NCBI RefSeq assembly: GCF_007997215.1
Contig: NZ_VORW01000019.1
Location: forward strand, 1-64,000
Source: Algoriphagus aquimarinus
GTDB taxonomy: Bacteria > Bacteroidota > Bacteroidia > Cytophagales > Cyclobacteriaceae
Direction: 5' to 3'
DNA length: 64,000 nt
In this document: piece after piece, positions 52,453-62,247 of the stretch
How positions within the stretch are numbered: the stretch's first letter is position 1
Layout: every line of letters begins with the position of its first letter
Notes under the pieces: model-generated
What the model saw: the letters and a program-made list of their open reading frames with translations, nothing else
The model's database searches: none
What the model was told of the DNA's origin: nothing
Translations under genes and position numbers: made by a program

Positions 52453-53025
52453 TTATTCCTTATTTTTTAATTTTTTTAAAAGATCCCATCTAGGATCAAC
52501 TGCACTGTTATTATCTTCATTGGAATCTGATTCGTCGTCCTGATTCTGAGAATCTTGCCCATCTATGTAAGCGTAAATCCCTTCTCCTTCGTACTCCTCA
52601 TCATCCATCTCATTTCTGTAGTCAGGATGAATTTTCTTTGCTGGTAATGCCAACAGAATAAATTCATAAATCAATTGAGCCACATTGACACTCGGGGTGT
52701 CCCTAGTGATCATACTCATGTTTTCGTCGATCTCCTTTTCCTCAGAGCCGTATTTGAAAATCATTTTTTCATGGAAATCCAAAGGCTCTTCAAAAGACTC
52801 CAGACTTCTATCGCAGGTCAAGGTTACTTTTCCCACGATATGAAAATTCATTTCTATTAAGTTGGCTCCCATTTTCATTTTGATCCGTACGATCAAATTG
52901 CCTTTTTTGACAAGTTCGTTGTCTTCGAATTGCTGGAAAAATGAATCTCCAATTTCGAAGTCAATTTCGTGGATGCCTTCGAGGAACTTAATGACCTCAA
53001 TATCAAATGTTCTCCAGAATTTCAC
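52453..53025 (-). CDS. DUF177 (YceD) family protein
   Basis: Counting from a GTG at 53025, about 190 residues beginning KFWRTFDIEVIKFLEG. This start is favoured because AGGAGG lies four bases upstream (53030-53035), an unusual strong Shine-Dalgarno for this phylum. A longer reading from 53184 would overlap pdxA and has an untypical N-terminus. The middle TCDRSLESFEEPLDF is typical of the family. The C-terminus is acidic (EDDE...SDSNEDNNS). It is linked to 23S rRNA or L32 assembly in other bacteria. Confidence 0.88.
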   Translation of the reverse strand: MKFWRTFDIEVIKFLEGIHEIDFEIGDSFFQQFEDNELVKKGNLIVRIKMKMGANLIEMNFHIVGKVTLTCDRSLESFEEPLDFHEKMIFKYGSEEKEIDENMSMITRDTPSVNVAQLIYEFILLALPAKKIHPDYRNEMDDEEYEGEGIYAYIDGQDSQNQDDESDSNEDNNSAVDPRWDLLKKLKNKE

Positions 53026-53134
53026 GATACCTCCTCTCGATTTAAGACCGCAAAAATAGTGAATTATTATAAAAGGATGAAAGAGATTCTGAAATAATCT
53101 TTGGTTTAATTTAATAAATCTCCTTTTTTCCTTC

Positions 53135-54157
53135 TCAATCCTCTGATTCTTGTGGGTTGTGTAATTGAATAATGTCAGCTGCAAGGAATATAGCCGCTCT
53201 CATGGAGCCTTCGTCTGCCAGATTTTTTCCTGCAATATTATAAGCAGTGCCATGATCAGGTGATGTTCTCACCACTGGCAAACCTGCAGTGAAGTTTACG
53301 CCCGTACTGAACGCCATGGATTTGAAAGGTACTAATCCTTGATCGTGATACATAGCCAGAACGCCATCAAATTTGGTTTGATGCGCCATTCCGAAGAATC
53401 CATCCGCTGGATAGGGTCCAAAGACCATTTTGTTTTGATCCTTCAGCGCGTGAATAGCAGGCTTGATGATTTTTTCTTCTTCCTCACCCAATAGTCCATC
53501 TTCACCGGCATGGGGGTTAAGTCCTAATATTGCGATTTTTGGTTTGTTGATTCCAAAGTCCTTTTCAAGGCTTTTGAGAAGGATTTTAGCTTTCTGATTA
53601 ATCCGCTCCTGAGTTACATTCTCAGCCACTTTTGCCAAAGGCACATGACCAGTTACTAATCCTACTCGTAGTTGCTCTGATACCATCAGCATCAGGCTTT
53701 CTTTAGATCCGACTGCTTCGGTAATGAATTCGGTATGTCCTACAAATGGAAGCTCCTCAGAATTCACATTGTTTTTATTCAGCGGAGCCGTTACTAACGC
53801 CTGAATCTTTCCTTCTTTCAGGTCATTCACAGCCATTTTTAAAGCTTCCAATGCAAATTTCCCAGCTTCATGAGTTTCCACTCCTGGAATCACCTCAGGA
53901 CATTCTTCGGACACATTGATTACATTGATCCTCTTGTGCTGAATTTCATCCAAGCTTTTAATCTGCGCAAAATTGAAATCATCTAGCCCCAATTGTTTTC
54001 TATAGAAAGTAATCGCTTTACCGTGCGCATAGATCAGCGGGGTAAACGACTTGTAAGTTCTATTGTCAAGCAAGGCTTTCATGGTGACTTCCACGCCTAT
54101 ACCATTGATATCGCCAATACTTATTCCGATAATGGGTTTGATCTTTCGTTGATGCAT
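53135..54157 (-). CDS. pdxA: 4-hydroxythreonine-4-phosphate dehydrogenase
   Basis: 340 residues. Metal-binding histidines in VGHTEFIT (about 143), LNPHAGEDG (about 215) and AMYHDQGL (about 271), as in PdxA. NAD-dependent oxidation and decarboxylation in vitamin B6 synthesis. It is the first gene of the pdxA-DUF177-rpmF cluster and is divergent from rsmA. Confidence 0.95.
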   Translation of the reverse strand: MHQRKIKPIIGISIGDINGIGVEVTMKALLDNRTYKSFTPLIYAHGKAITFYRKQLGLDDFNFAQIKSLDEIQHKRINVINVSEECPEVIPGVETHEAGKFALEALKMAVNDLKEGKIQALVTAPLNKNNVNSEELPFVGHTEFITEAVGSKESLMLMVSEQLRVGLVTGHVPLAKVAENVTQERINQKAKILLKSLEKDFGINKPKIAILGLNPHAGEDGLLGEEEEKIIKPAIHALKDQNKMVFGPYPADGFFGMAHQTKFDGVLAMYHDQGLVPFKSMAFSTGVNFTAGLPVVRTSPDHGTAYNIAGKNLADEGSMRAAIFLAADIIQLHNPQESED

Positions 54158-54279
54158 ATAAAATATAATATGGACTTGGTGTTAAGGTTTGGTCATGCCA
54201 GCCTCAGTTCGCTAGTCCTTTAGAATTATTCTCTTAATTTTGATTTCGCTAATTTATAAAAATTTATCTGAGCTAACCG

Positions 54280-55065
54280 ATGGAAAAGGTCAAAGCCAAG
54301 AAACACTTGGGACAACACTTTTTGACCGATTTGAGTATTGCGGAGCAAATAGCGCAAGCGGTCAAAGGTCATAATGAAGTAAGCAAAGTCCTTGAAATCG
54401 GGCCTGGTATGGGTGTGCTTACTGATTTCCTGCTGAAGGGAAATCTGGATTTGCACCTTATCGATATCGATAAGGAATCTATAGCTTATCTGCATAAAAA
54501 ATATCCGGAATTAGGAGAGAAGATCATAGAGGGTGACTTTTTGAAAATGCATCTTCAGGAAGCATTTCCGGATAAGTTTGCTATCGTGGGCAATTTCCCA
54601 TACAATATTTCTTCACAGATTTTCTTTAAAGTACTGGATGTAAAAGATCAGGTGACGGAAGTGGTGTGTATGCTACAAAAGGAAGTTGCGGAGCGTATTG
54701 CTTCGCCAAAGGGAAATAAAGACTACGGAATTTTGTCAGTGCTTTTGCAGGCATTTTACGATATAGAATACTTATTTACTGTTCCACCGCATGTATTTGA
54801 TCCTCCTCCGAGAGTCAATTCTGGAGTAATACGCCTGACTCGGAACACTACTGAAAAATTGGATTGCAACGAAAAGCTCTTTAAACAGGTAGTTAAGGCA
54901 GGTTTTGGAAATAGAAGAAAAACCCTTCGAAACTGCATGAAGCCTTTTAATCTTCCTGAAGAGTTTAATTCAAATCCGATTTTGAATTTACGTGCCGAAC
55001 AATTGGATGTGGCTGAATTTATATTTCTAACTCAAACAATCGAAGCTTCTCGTGGAAATCATTAA
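54280..55065 (+). CDS. rsmA: 16S rRNA (adenine1518/1519-N6)-dimethyltransferase
   Basis: 261 residues. KKHLGQHFLTD near the start, SAM-binding ...EIGPGMGVLTDFLL (about 40-53), catalytic GNFPYNISSQI (about 107-117), and the C-terminal FGNRRKTLRN. It dimethylates two adjacent adenines near the 3' end of 16S rRNA. Its last 14 bases overlap the mgtE start. Confidence 0.96.
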   Translation: MEKVKAKKHLGQHFLTDLSIAEQIAQAVKGHNEVSKVLEIGPGMGVLTDFLLKGNLDLHLIDIDKESIAYLHKKYPELGEKIIEGDFLKMHLQEAFPDKFAIVGNFPYNISSQIFFKVLDVKDQVTEVVCMLQKEVAERIASPKGNKDYGILSVLLQAFYDIEYLFTVPPHVFDPPPRVNSGVIRLTRNTTEKLDCNEKLFKQVVKAGFGNRRKTLRNCMKPFNLPEEFNSNPILNLRAEQLDVAEFIFLTQTIEASRGNH

Positions 55066-56419
55066 GCAGTTTGAACTTTCAAAAGAATACTTAGAAAGCC
55101 TCCAACAGGCGATTGAAACGGAAGATTTATCTTTCATTCAGGAGACGCTTGATGGAATTAATGTAGCTGATATTGCAGCACTGCTCGATGAGTTGTCGAT
55201 GGAGGAGTCCATCTATGTACTTCGGGTATTGGATGCGCAGTTAGCGGCGGATATCATTATTGAGCTGGAAGCCACTACTCAGCATAGAGTATTGAAAGAG
55301 TTGGATGTCCAAGAAATGGCCAACCTGATTGAGCTAATGGACTCCGATGATGGAGCGGATATACTTAATCTTTTCTTAGAAAGAGAAAGAGAAGACATCA
55401 TCAGTCACTTTCAGGATAAAGTAAAATCAGATCAAATACTTGAACTCTTACGCTATGATCAAGACACAGCTGGGGGTATTATGGCGAAGGAATACATTCG
55501 CGCAAATAAAAACTGGAATGTCGTTCAGACTATCAATGAGATCCGTCGCCAAGCAGAGAATGTAAGTAAGATCTATTCTATTTTTGTTGTAAATAATAGG
55601 CAGGAATTAATGGGGATTGTATCCCTGAAGAGAATCGTACTAGCATCCGATGAAACAAAAATCGAAGATATCTATGAGGAGGAAGTGATCTCTGTACCTA
55701 CTTACATGGATCAAGAGGAAGTAGCGGAAGTAATGCGAAAGTATGATTTGGAATCACTTCCGGTAGTGAATAGTAAGAATAAGCTGGTAGGAAGGATCAC
55801 TGTCGATGATATCTTGGATGTAATCCGTGAGGAAGCAGAGGAAGATATTCAGGCTATGACAGGTATATCCGATACCGTCGATGAGTATGATAGTGTGATT
55901 AAGCTTTCCAAAGCCAGATTACCTTGGTTATTAATCGGTATCTGTGGTGGTTTGCTTGGTGCGGGGTTTATAGGTTTTTTCGAAGAGGGGCTTAGTAAGG
56001 TAACAGCTCTTGCCTTTTTTATTCCTCTGATTACAGCGACTGGCGGAAATGTAGGTATCCAGACTTCTTCCATCGTGGTGCAATCTCTGGCTAGCAAATC
56101 AATTTTTGATGATTCGATGGCCAAGAGATTTCTGAAGGTGTTGCTAGTAGCAATATTGAACGGATTGATCTTAGCTACTTTCGTGTTTGGCGTGGTTGTT
56201 TTGTTTTACAAAACCGACGTAGCATTTGCGATGGTGGTGTCAATAGCCTTGTTTTCAGTCGTGCTTCTTGCTTCATTTATGGGGACAATCACACCAATAA
56301 TACTTGATAAAATAGGTATAAATCCGGCTTTGGCTTCTGGACCTTTTATCACCACTGCAAATGACCTCATTGGTCTTGCGGTTTACTTTTTGGTAGCCAT
56401 GTCCTTGTTACACATTTAA
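55052..56419 (+). CDS. mgtE: Magnesium transporter MgtE
   Basis: 455 residues. N-terminal helical MgtE_N domain (about 20-125), two CBS domains (about 130-255) and five C-terminal membrane segments (about 280-455) with the signature PLITATGGNVGIQTSS. Mg2+ channel gated by intracellular Mg2+. A GTG at 55052 is the most likely start; the overlap with rsmA suggests translational coupling. Confidence 0.94.
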   Translation: MEIIKQFELSKEYLESLQQAIETEDLSFIQETLDGINVADIAALLDELSMEESIYVLRVLDAQLAADIIIELEATTQHRVLKELDVQEMANLIELMDSDDGADILNLFLEREREDIISHFQDKVKSDQILELLRYDQDTAGGIMAKEYIRANKNWNVVQTINEIRRQAENVSKIYSIFVVNNRQELMGIVSLKRIVLASDETKIEDIYEEEVISVPTYMDQEEVAEVMRKYDLESLPVVNSKNKLVGRITVDDILDVIREEAEEDIQAMTGISDTVDEYDSVIKLSKARLPWLLIGICGGLLGAGFIGFFEEGLSKVTALAFFIPLITATGGNVGIQTSSIVVQSLASKSIFDDSMAKRFLKVLLVAILNGLILATFVFGVVVLFYKTDVAFAMVVSIALFSVVLLASFMGTITPIILDKIGINPALASGPFITTANDLIGLAVYFLVAMSLLHI

Positions 56420-56431
56420 TTTCTTTCAAAA

Positions 56432-57367
56432 ATGAAGATTCTTATCATTGACGAGATGCATGAAAGTATCATGCCTATGCTGCAAAAAGAAGGTCATGAG
56501 GTGATCTACTCTCCTGAAATCACGCGAGAGGGAATCATTAATACTGTAGCGGAATTTGATGGACTCATTATTAGATCAAAAACTCCGATGGATCGGGATC
56601 TGCTAGAGCGAGCTACTAATCTTAAATTTATTGGTAGGGCGGGAGCTGGTCTAGACAAGATTGATCTGGAGTATATGGCAGAAAAAGATATTAAGCTTTT
56701 TCATGCTGCAAAAGGAAATCGAGATGCGGTTGCTGAACATGCCGTCGGGATGCTGTTGGCGTTATTTAATAATGTCGGAAAAGCTGATCAGGAAGTGAGA
56801 AAAGGCATTTGGGATCGAGAAGGAAACCGTGGTCATGAGCTAGCAGGTAAAACTGTAGGAATTATGGGCTATGGTAATATGGGCAAATCCTTTGCTCATA
56901 GACTTCAAGGTTTTAAAGTTGACATTCTGGCTTATGATAAGTATAAGATGGATTTTGGAGATGATTACGTTCAGGAAGTGATGTGGGAAAAGCTAAAAGC
57001 TGAAGCTGATGTACTGAGTATTCATGTGCCACTAACACCGGAGACAAAAGATTTTTTTACACTGAAAGAACTTAAAAGTTTCGCTAAACCTTTCTGGCTG
57101 ATTAATACAGCTAGGGGAGAAGTGATAAGTTTCAAGACATTAAATGAAGCTTTGGATCAGGGGATTTTGCGTGGAGCATTGCTTGACGTATTGGAAAACG
57201 AAAAGTTCCAGAAGTTTACTCCTGATCAAAAAGCCGAATTTGAAAAGTTGGCTGCCCGTGACAATGTATTGTTTAGTCCGCACGTGGCTGGCTGGACTTA
57301 TGAATCTTATGAAAAGATTAATAAAGTTTTAGCAAAAAGGATCAAAAAGGCCTTTAAGGGTTCTTAA
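56432..57367 (+). CDS. D-isomer-specific 2-hydroxyacid dehydrogenase
   Basis: 311 residues. NAD-binding GIMGYGNMGKSFA (about 142-154); catalytic Arg in NTARGE, Glu in LLDVLENE and His in FSPHVAGW. It resembles 3-phosphoglycerate dehydrogenase (serA-like) but lacks an ACT domain; a related hydroxyacid is possible. It follows mgtE by 12 bases, so one transcript rsmA-mgtE-this gene is probable. Confidence 0.9.
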   Translation: MKILIIDEMHESIMPMLQKEGHEVIYSPEITREGIINTVAEFDGLIIRSKTPMDRDLLERATNLKFIGRAGAGLDKIDLEYMAEKDIKLFHAAKGNRDAVAEHAVGMLLALFNNVGKADQEVRKGIWDREGNRGHELAGKTVGIMGYGNMGKSFAHRLQGFKVDILAYDKYKMDFGDDYVQEVMWEKLKAEADVLSIHVPLTPETKDFFTLKELKSFAKPFWLINTARGEVISFKTLNEALDQGILRGALLDVLENEKFQKFTPDQKAEFEKLAARDNVLFSPHVAGWTYESYEKINKVLAKRIKKAFKGS

Positions 57368-57402
57368 ACAAGTTTTCAAATGTTGATCAAAGAAAATGTG
57401 GC

Positions 57403-57433
57403 TTTGCTTTGTTTCAAAGCTTTGTTATCTTTG
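57403..57433 (+). promoter_or_regulatory. Bacteroidota sigma-70-type promoter before greA
   Basis: TTTG at 57403-57406, 19-base spacer, and TATCTTTG at 57426-57433 match TTTG / TAnnTTTG exactly. Expected start of transcription is about 57440, upstream of a leader hairpin and the greA gene at 57519. Confidence 0.65.
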
Positions 57434-57454
57434 TAGTTCAAATACAAGCTAATA

Positions 57455-57495
57455 ACAAGGTAACGGTCACGTCTTGCGACCGTTACTTTGTTTTT
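57455..57495 (+). terminator. Leader hairpin with T-tract, upstream of greA
   Basis: GTAACGGTC (57460-57468) and GACCGTTAC (57478-57486) form a perfect stem with a nine-base loop, extended by ACAA/TTGT and followed by TTTGTTTTTG. It lies between the promoter at 57403-57433 and greA, so it could be an attenuator; it could also end the upstream operon. Confidence 0.7.
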
Positions 57496-57518
57496 GTAGC
57501 TTTTTAATAGAGTAGATT

Positions 57519-57992
57519 ATGGGAACAATACAATACTATACTGAAGAAGGTTTGAAGCGATTGAAGGATGAACTTCAAATGCTTAGAACAAAAGGCAGAA
57601 CTGATATTTCTAATCAGATCGCTGAAGCTAGAGACAAAGGTGATCTAAGCGAGAATGCCGAATATGATGCCGCAAAGGATGCGCAGGGGCACCTGGAGCT
57701 TAAGATTGCGAAATTGGAAAAAGTAGTTGGAAATGCTAGAGTTCTAGACAGTTCTCAATTGGATACATCAAAGGTTGGGATTTTGACTACGGTGAAGATC
57801 AAAAACGTGAAAAATGGCATGACTGTAAGTTATACTTTAGTATCTGAAGAAGAGGCTGATTTGAAAGCAGGAAAGATCTCGCTTGCTTCTCCATTTGGAA
57901 AAGGGCTTGTAGGTAAAAAAATCGGTGAAATCGCTGAGGTAGTTGCTCCAGCAGGAACACTTCAATTCGAAATATTAGATATTACATTCTAA
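57519..57992 (+). CDS. greA: Transcription elongation factor GreA
   Basis: 157 residues. N-terminal coiled coil with the acidic tip DKGDLSENAEYDAAK (about 40-54) that reaches into the RNA polymerase channel and promotes RNA cleavage, followed by the C-terminal FKBP-like domain (about 80-157, ending SPFGKGLVGKKIGE...). Preceded by a promoter and leader hairpin and followed by its own terminator. Confidence 0.95.
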   Translation: MGTIQYYTEEGLKRLKDELQMLRTKGRTDISNQIAEARDKGDLSENAEYDAAKDAQGHLELKIAKLEKVVGNARVLDSSQLDTSKVGILTTVKIKNVKNGMTVSYTLVSEEEADLKAGKISLASPFGKGLVGKKIGEIAEVVAPAGTLQFEILDITF

Positions 57993-57995
57993 ATC

Positions 57996-58017
57996 AATCC
58001 CGGCATATGTCGGGATT
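57996..58017 (+). terminator. greA terminator
   Basis: Arms AATCCCG and CGGGATT with an eight-base loop, followed by TTTATTTTT. It lies three bases after the greA stop and covers the upstream part of the HIT open frame. Confidence 0.75.
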
Positions 58018-58033
58018 TTTATTTTTACAGATT

Positions 58034-58426
58034 ATGGCTTCAATTTTCACCAAAATCATCAATCGAGAAATTCCCGCTCAGATCGTAGCTGAGGATGAAA
58101 ATTACATTGCTTTCCTGGATATCATGCCTTTAGTCAAAGGCCATGTGCTAGTTGTTCCCAAGCAAGAAGTAGATTACATTTTTGATTTGGAGCCGGAGGT
58201 GCTTTCTGGCTTACATATTTTTGCGCAGCGAGTTGCGAAGGCCATCGATAAGACCATCAAGTGCACAAGAGTAGGCGTCGCTGTGATCGGCTTGGAAGTT
58301 CCCCATGTTCACGTGCATCTCGTCCCTTTGAATTCAATGGATGATATCAATTTCACTCGTGCGAAGCTGAAGCTTAGTAAGGAGGAATTGGCAGAAATTG
58401 CAGATTCCATTCGAGCTGGTTTTTGA
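58034..58426 (+). CDS. HIT family protein
   Basis: About 130 residues from ATG 58034. The HIT triad HVHVHL lies near 99-104 and the N-terminal SIFTKIINREIPA is typical. Nucleotide hydrolases or transferases of the HINT/Fhit group. An in-frame start at 58007 would sit within the greA terminator, so the later one is preferred. Convergent with the PfkB gene. Confidence 0.9.
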   Translation: MASIFTKIINREIPAQIVAEDENYIAFLDIMPLVKGHVLVVPKQEVDYIFDLEPEVLSGLHIFAQRVAKAIDKTIKCTRVGVAVIGLEVPHVHVHLVPLNSMDDINFTRAKLKLSKEELAEIADSIRAGF

Positions 58427-58512
58427 TTGTAAGTAGTAAATGTGTCAGTTGGAAAGAATAACAAACCACTTACAACTTACAAAAGTTACACTTACTAGGG
58501 CTCAATAAAAGC

Positions 58513-59388
58513 TCAGCTAACAGAATCCAAGTCTTCAACCTCATACCTCGGTGTTCCACCTTTTTTGCTCGCTACGAAAGCTCCAAGTTTACAAGCGAAG
58601 TCCAGAACCAGATCAAGAGGTTGATCCTCTAAATATGTTTTGATAAAGCCACTGAGGAAAGCGTCTCCTGCTCCTATGCTATCAGCTACTTTAACTTTGT
58701 GACCTTCATGAGAGGTGATATTCCCATCTTTATAGACCAAAGCTCCTTTAGATCCTTGAGTTACACAGATCAGATCCATTGGGTAATGCTGATCCAAATA
58801 GCTACAGACACTCTTAACGTTAGGTTCTACATCAAAATAGTCTGCAAAAATCTCCAGCTCATCTTCGTTGATTTTTAGAATATCAGTGAAGCCAAGTAAG
58901 ATTTCGATGATTTCAAAATCATAAAATGGAGGGCGGAAATTTGCATCAAAAACCCGCAAGGTTTTATGATGAAGTAATTTGAGAAGGGTAGTTAGGCTTT
59001 CAGAATTGCGAACCCCAAGCGTACCAAACACAAATGCATCCGAAGCAGCCACAGCCTGATCCATTTCAGTATTCCATTGGATGTAATCCCAAGCTACTGG
59101 AGATACGATGGTGTATTTGATATTTTCCGGATCATCATCATTCACTAAAACCTTTGAAGTCTCATGCTCGGGATTTAATTGAATCAGATTTAAGGGGAGG
59201 TTGAATGTCTCTAAGAATTCAATAAGTTTTTGACCATCAGCATCTTTTCCTACAGCGGAAATTAGTCTAGAATCTAATCCTAGTTGGTGTAGGTTGAGTG
59301 TAACGTTCATTGGCGCGCCGCCAGGCACAGGGCCTGAAGGAAGACAATCCCAAAGCATCTCTCCAAATATGACTGCTTTATGCTGCAT
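58513..59388 (-). CDS. PfkB-family carbohydrate kinase (fructokinase-like)
   Basis: 291 residues. N-terminal GEMLWDCLPSG...GGAPMNVTLNLHQLG, and C-terminal ADSIGAGDAFLSGF with the catalytic Asp (about 244). The pattern resembles fructokinases, but the substrate is not proven. Its start overlaps the MFS transporter stop by 11 bases, so import and phosphorylation of one sugar are probably coupled. A GH32 fructanase elsewhere in the window fits fructose. Confidence 0.88.
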   Translation of the reverse strand: MQHKAVIFGEMLWDCLPSGPVPGGAPMNVTLNLHQLGLDSRLISAVGKDADGQKLIEFLETFNLPLNLIQLNPEHETSKVLVNDDDPENIKYTIVSPVAWDYIQWNTEMDQAVAASDAFVFGTLGVRNSESLTTLLKLLHHKTLRVFDANFRPPFYDFEIIEILLGFTDILKINEDELEIFADYFDVEPNVKSVCSYLDQHYPMDLICVTQGSKGALVYKDGNITSHEGHKVKVADSIGAGDAFLSGFIKTYLEDQPLDLVLDFACKLGAFVASKKGGTPRYEVEDLDSVS

Positions 59389-60724
59389 TAGTATTATGTA
59401 AATCTTGTTGAATCTCCTCCAATGAGCGGCCTTTGGTCTCTGGCATTTTATATTTCACCCAAAGTAATTGCCATACCATCATCAATGCGAAGAATGCAAA
59501 TATATAGCCTGGGCCGAATTGAGTGGCAAAATATGGAAACACATTAGCAATAAGTGCAGCCAAAATCCAGTGTGTGAAACAACCGATGGATTGTCCGTAG
59601 GCGCGAAGTTCATTAGGGAATATTTCAGAAATAAATACCCAAATCACTGCTCCTTGGCCCACCGCATGAGATGCTATAAAAGCAAATACAAATATTGGTA
59701 ACCAAAAATTATCTATGCCGCCGACTAGGAAGTTATATGACATCAGTGAAAGCGAAATGATATAACCAATCGAGCCGATGTACATCAGCTTTTTTCTTCC
59801 AATTCGATCGATTAGATATAATCCAACGAACGTAGCCAAGAGGTTAATTACGCCTATTCCTATGGTGGAAAAAAGGGCTGATTCCGTAGATATTCCTGCC
59901 ATTTCAAAGACTCGTGGAGCAAAATAGATTATTGCATTGATGCCTGAGACCTGATTGAAAAAGGCAATGAAAATAGCCAGCATGGTGGTTGACAAGAATG
60001 CTTTGGTAAATAGAGCAGAGAAGCTTCCTTTTTGCTTGATGGTTTGCTCCTCAATAACTGCCAATCGAATTGCTTCATCTACTCCATCAGGATCAGTTCT
60101 GGTTAAGATTTCTCTCGCTTTTACTTGGTCATTGAATTTTGAAATCAACCAACGGGGACTTTCCGGAATCCTGAATATCATCGCAGAGTAGATCAAAGCT
60201 GGAATAGCTTCTACTCCAAGCATCCATCTCCAGTCGTTTGCTATGCCAGCTGTGCCTATCAGGTAGTTTGATAAATAGGCGATAAGGATTCCGAAGACGA
60301 TATTGAATTGGTAGAGTGCTACGAGTAATCCTCTATTTTTAGCAGGAGCGATTTCAGAAATATACATGGGAGCAACCACTGAAGATGCCCCTACGCCCAA
60401 TCCTCCAATAAATCTAAAAAACATAAAGGAATACGGATCCGGAGCCATTCCAGAGCCTACTGCCGAGATAAGGTATAATGCTCCGATCCATAGTAGACTC
60501 TTTTTTCTTCCAAATTTATCCGCAGGAACTCCTCCGAATAAGGCGCCGATCACTGTACCATAAAGTGCCATTGCTATGGCTAGTCCATGTGCAAGATCAC
60601 CTAATCCCCACACATCCTGAATAGCGCGTTCCGCTCCAGAAATCACGGCAGTGTCAAAACCGAAAAGGAAACCGCCTAATGCAGCAGTAATGGATAAAAA
60701 GAAAACGTATTGTTTGGAATTCAT
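59378..60724 (-). CDS. MFS sugar transporter (sugar porter family)
   Basis: 448 residues, twelve membrane segments. Family motifs: GGFLFGFDTAVISGA near 17-31, the first PADKFGRKKSL (about 67-77), PESPRWL (about 188-194), YLIDRIGRKKLM (about 304-315) and the C-terminal MPETKGRSLEEI. H+ or facilitated symport of a hexose or pentose. First gene of the pair with the kinase. Confidence 0.93.
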   Translation of the reverse strand: MNSKQYVFFLSITAALGGFLFGFDTAVISGAERAIQDVWGLGDLAHGLAIAMALYGTVIGALFGGVPADKFGRKKSLLWIGALYLISAVGSGMAPDPYSFMFFRFIGGLGVGASSVVAPMYISEIAPAKNRGLLVALYQFNIVFGILIAYLSNYLIGTAGIANDWRWMLGVEAIPALIYSAMIFRIPESPRWLISKFNDQVKAREILTRTDPDGVDEAIRLAVIEEQTIKQKGSFSALFTKAFLSTTMLAIFIAFFNQVSGINAIIYFAPRVFEMAGISTESALFSTIGIGVINLLATFVGLYLIDRIGRKKLMYIGSIGYIISLSLMSYNFLVGGIDNFWLPIFVFAFIASHAVGQGAVIWVFISEIFPNELRAYGQSIGCFTHWILAALIANVFPYFATQFGPGYIFAFFALMMVWQLLWVKYKMPETKGRSLEEIQQDLHNTNAA

Positions 60725-60796
60725 GGATTCTGGGTTTAATAAAGTTTGCTAAACTAACCAGAAGCAGAATAAATCAAAACTGTATCTTAAAATGCT

Positions 60797-62089
60797 TTAC
60801 CTAAAAGGGTATATGTAGCTCCCAAAGCGTTCGACTATTGCTTTTTCTAAGTCTTCTCTATGGTCAGGATGAGCGATTCGCATCAGTTCATAAGCTCGCT
60901 GTTGTAAGTTTTTACCGTAAAGATTAACCATTCCATATTCTGTGACTACATATTGCATATGAGCTCGTGTGGTGACTACTCCAGCTCCTTCTTTGAGGAA
61001 AGGGACTATTTTGGAAGTCCCTTTCCGAGTTGCGGAATTCATAGCCATAATTGGTTTGCCTCCTTCAGAAAGCGAAGCTCCACGCATAAAATCCATTTGC
61101 CCGCCTACACCTGAGTATTGGTAACTCGCTATAGAATCTGCGCATACTTGGCCAGTGAGATCCATTTCTATGCAGCTATTGATAGAAATTACTTTTGGAT
61201 TTTTACGAATGACAGCCGTGTCGTTCACATATGCTGCTTCGTGGAAGGAAAACTCTGGGTTGTCGTCAATGGCATCGTACAGTTCTTTGGTTCCTGTAAC
61301 GAAAGCTGAGACTATTTTCCCCGGGTGTTTTTTCTTGTATTTATTGGTAATTGCACCAGATCTAAGAAGTCCCAAGATTCCATTAGAAAACATCTCGGTA
61401 TGAATCCCAAGATCCTTATGTTGCTTTAGCGAATCAAGAACTGCATCAGGAATAGCACCGATTCCCATTTGCAAAGTAGAGCGATCTTCAATGAGCGAAG
61501 CACAGTGATTTCCTATTTGTCGCTCTATATCTGTAATCTTACCTCCATAATTCACTTCCGGTAGTGGCTCATCTACATGGATTGCTGCATGAAACTTGGA
61601 GATGTGAATTTGCCCATCACCGTGTGTTCTTGGCATTTGCTTGTTTACTTGGGCTATTACAATTCGGGCAGTCTCTACAGCTGGTTTAGCTACGTCCACA
61701 GATGTGCCCAGTGTACAAAATCCATGTATATCTGGCTCAGATACTTGCACGATGGCTACATCTATTTTCAGGATATTTTGTCTGAATAGAAGACCTATTT
61801 CACTTAGAAAAATTGGAACATATCCTCCGTGCTCAGAGTTGACAGCCGCTCGCACATTCTGAGAGACAAACAGGGAGTTCATGTAAAAGCTATTCTTACA
61901 TTCATCCGAAACTAAAGGCATGTCTCCTAAGGTAGTAATGGCGACTATTTCCACATTTTTAAGCTCATCTTTTCTAGCTGCCAACGCATATAAAAGGGTA
62001 GTCGGAGTAGCGGCACTTCCGTGGATGAAAACTCTTTGATGACTTTGGATAGAAGAAACGGCAACTTCCGGACTTACGTAAGTGATCAT
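60797..62089 (-). CDS. Acetyl-CoA hydrolase/CoA-transferase family protein
   Basis: About 430 residues from ATG 62089 (an in-frame ATG at 62122 is possible). The pattern QMGIGAIPDAVLDSL, HTEMFSNGILGLLRSGAI, VYVNDTA-like AAYVNDTAVIRKNPK, and QVCADSIASYQYSGVGGQMDF match the family that includes 4-hydroxybutyrate and succinyl/acetate CoA-transferases. The catalytic Glu is likely in HTEMFS. It moves CoA between short carboxylic acids. It is divergent from icmF. Confidence 0.9.
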   Translation of the reverse strand: MITYVSPEVAVSSIQSHQRVFIHGSAATPTTLLYALAARKDELKNVEIVAITTLGDMPLVSDECKNSFYMNSLFVSQNVRAAVNSEHGGYVPIFLSEIGLLFRQNILKIDVAIVQVSEPDIHGFCTLGTSVDVAKPAVETARIVIAQVNKQMPRTHGDGQIHISKFHAAIHVDEPLPEVNYGGKITDIERQIGNHCASLIEDRSTLQMGIGAIPDAVLDSLKQHKDLGIHTEMFSNGILGLLRSGAITNKYKKKHPGKIVSAFVTGTKELYDAIDDNPEFSFHEAAYVNDTAVIRKNPKVISINSCIEMDLTGQVCADSIASYQYSGVGGQMDFMRGASLSEGGKPIMAMNSATRKGTSKIVPFLKEGAGVVTTRAHMQYVVTEYGMVNLYGKNLQQRAYELMRIAHPDHREDLEKAIVERFGSYIYPFR

Positions 62090-62247
62090 AAATGATAAAA
62101 ATAAAGTGTAATTGATATTCAAAGCTTGCTACCCAAGGTCGGGAAAATTCCTGATGAAAGTGTCTTACGGCTAAAATAGAGCACTAAACAAGCCAAATTA
62201 TATTTTGTTTTCATGTAAAAGCGAAAGTAGAGCGCCTTTATAATTAC

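Noticed and set aside
53026..53184. Upstream extension of the DUF177 gene to an ATG at 53184
   Set aside because: It overlaps the pdxA 3' end and lacks family similarity, while a GTG with AGGAGG at 53030-53035 gives the normal start.
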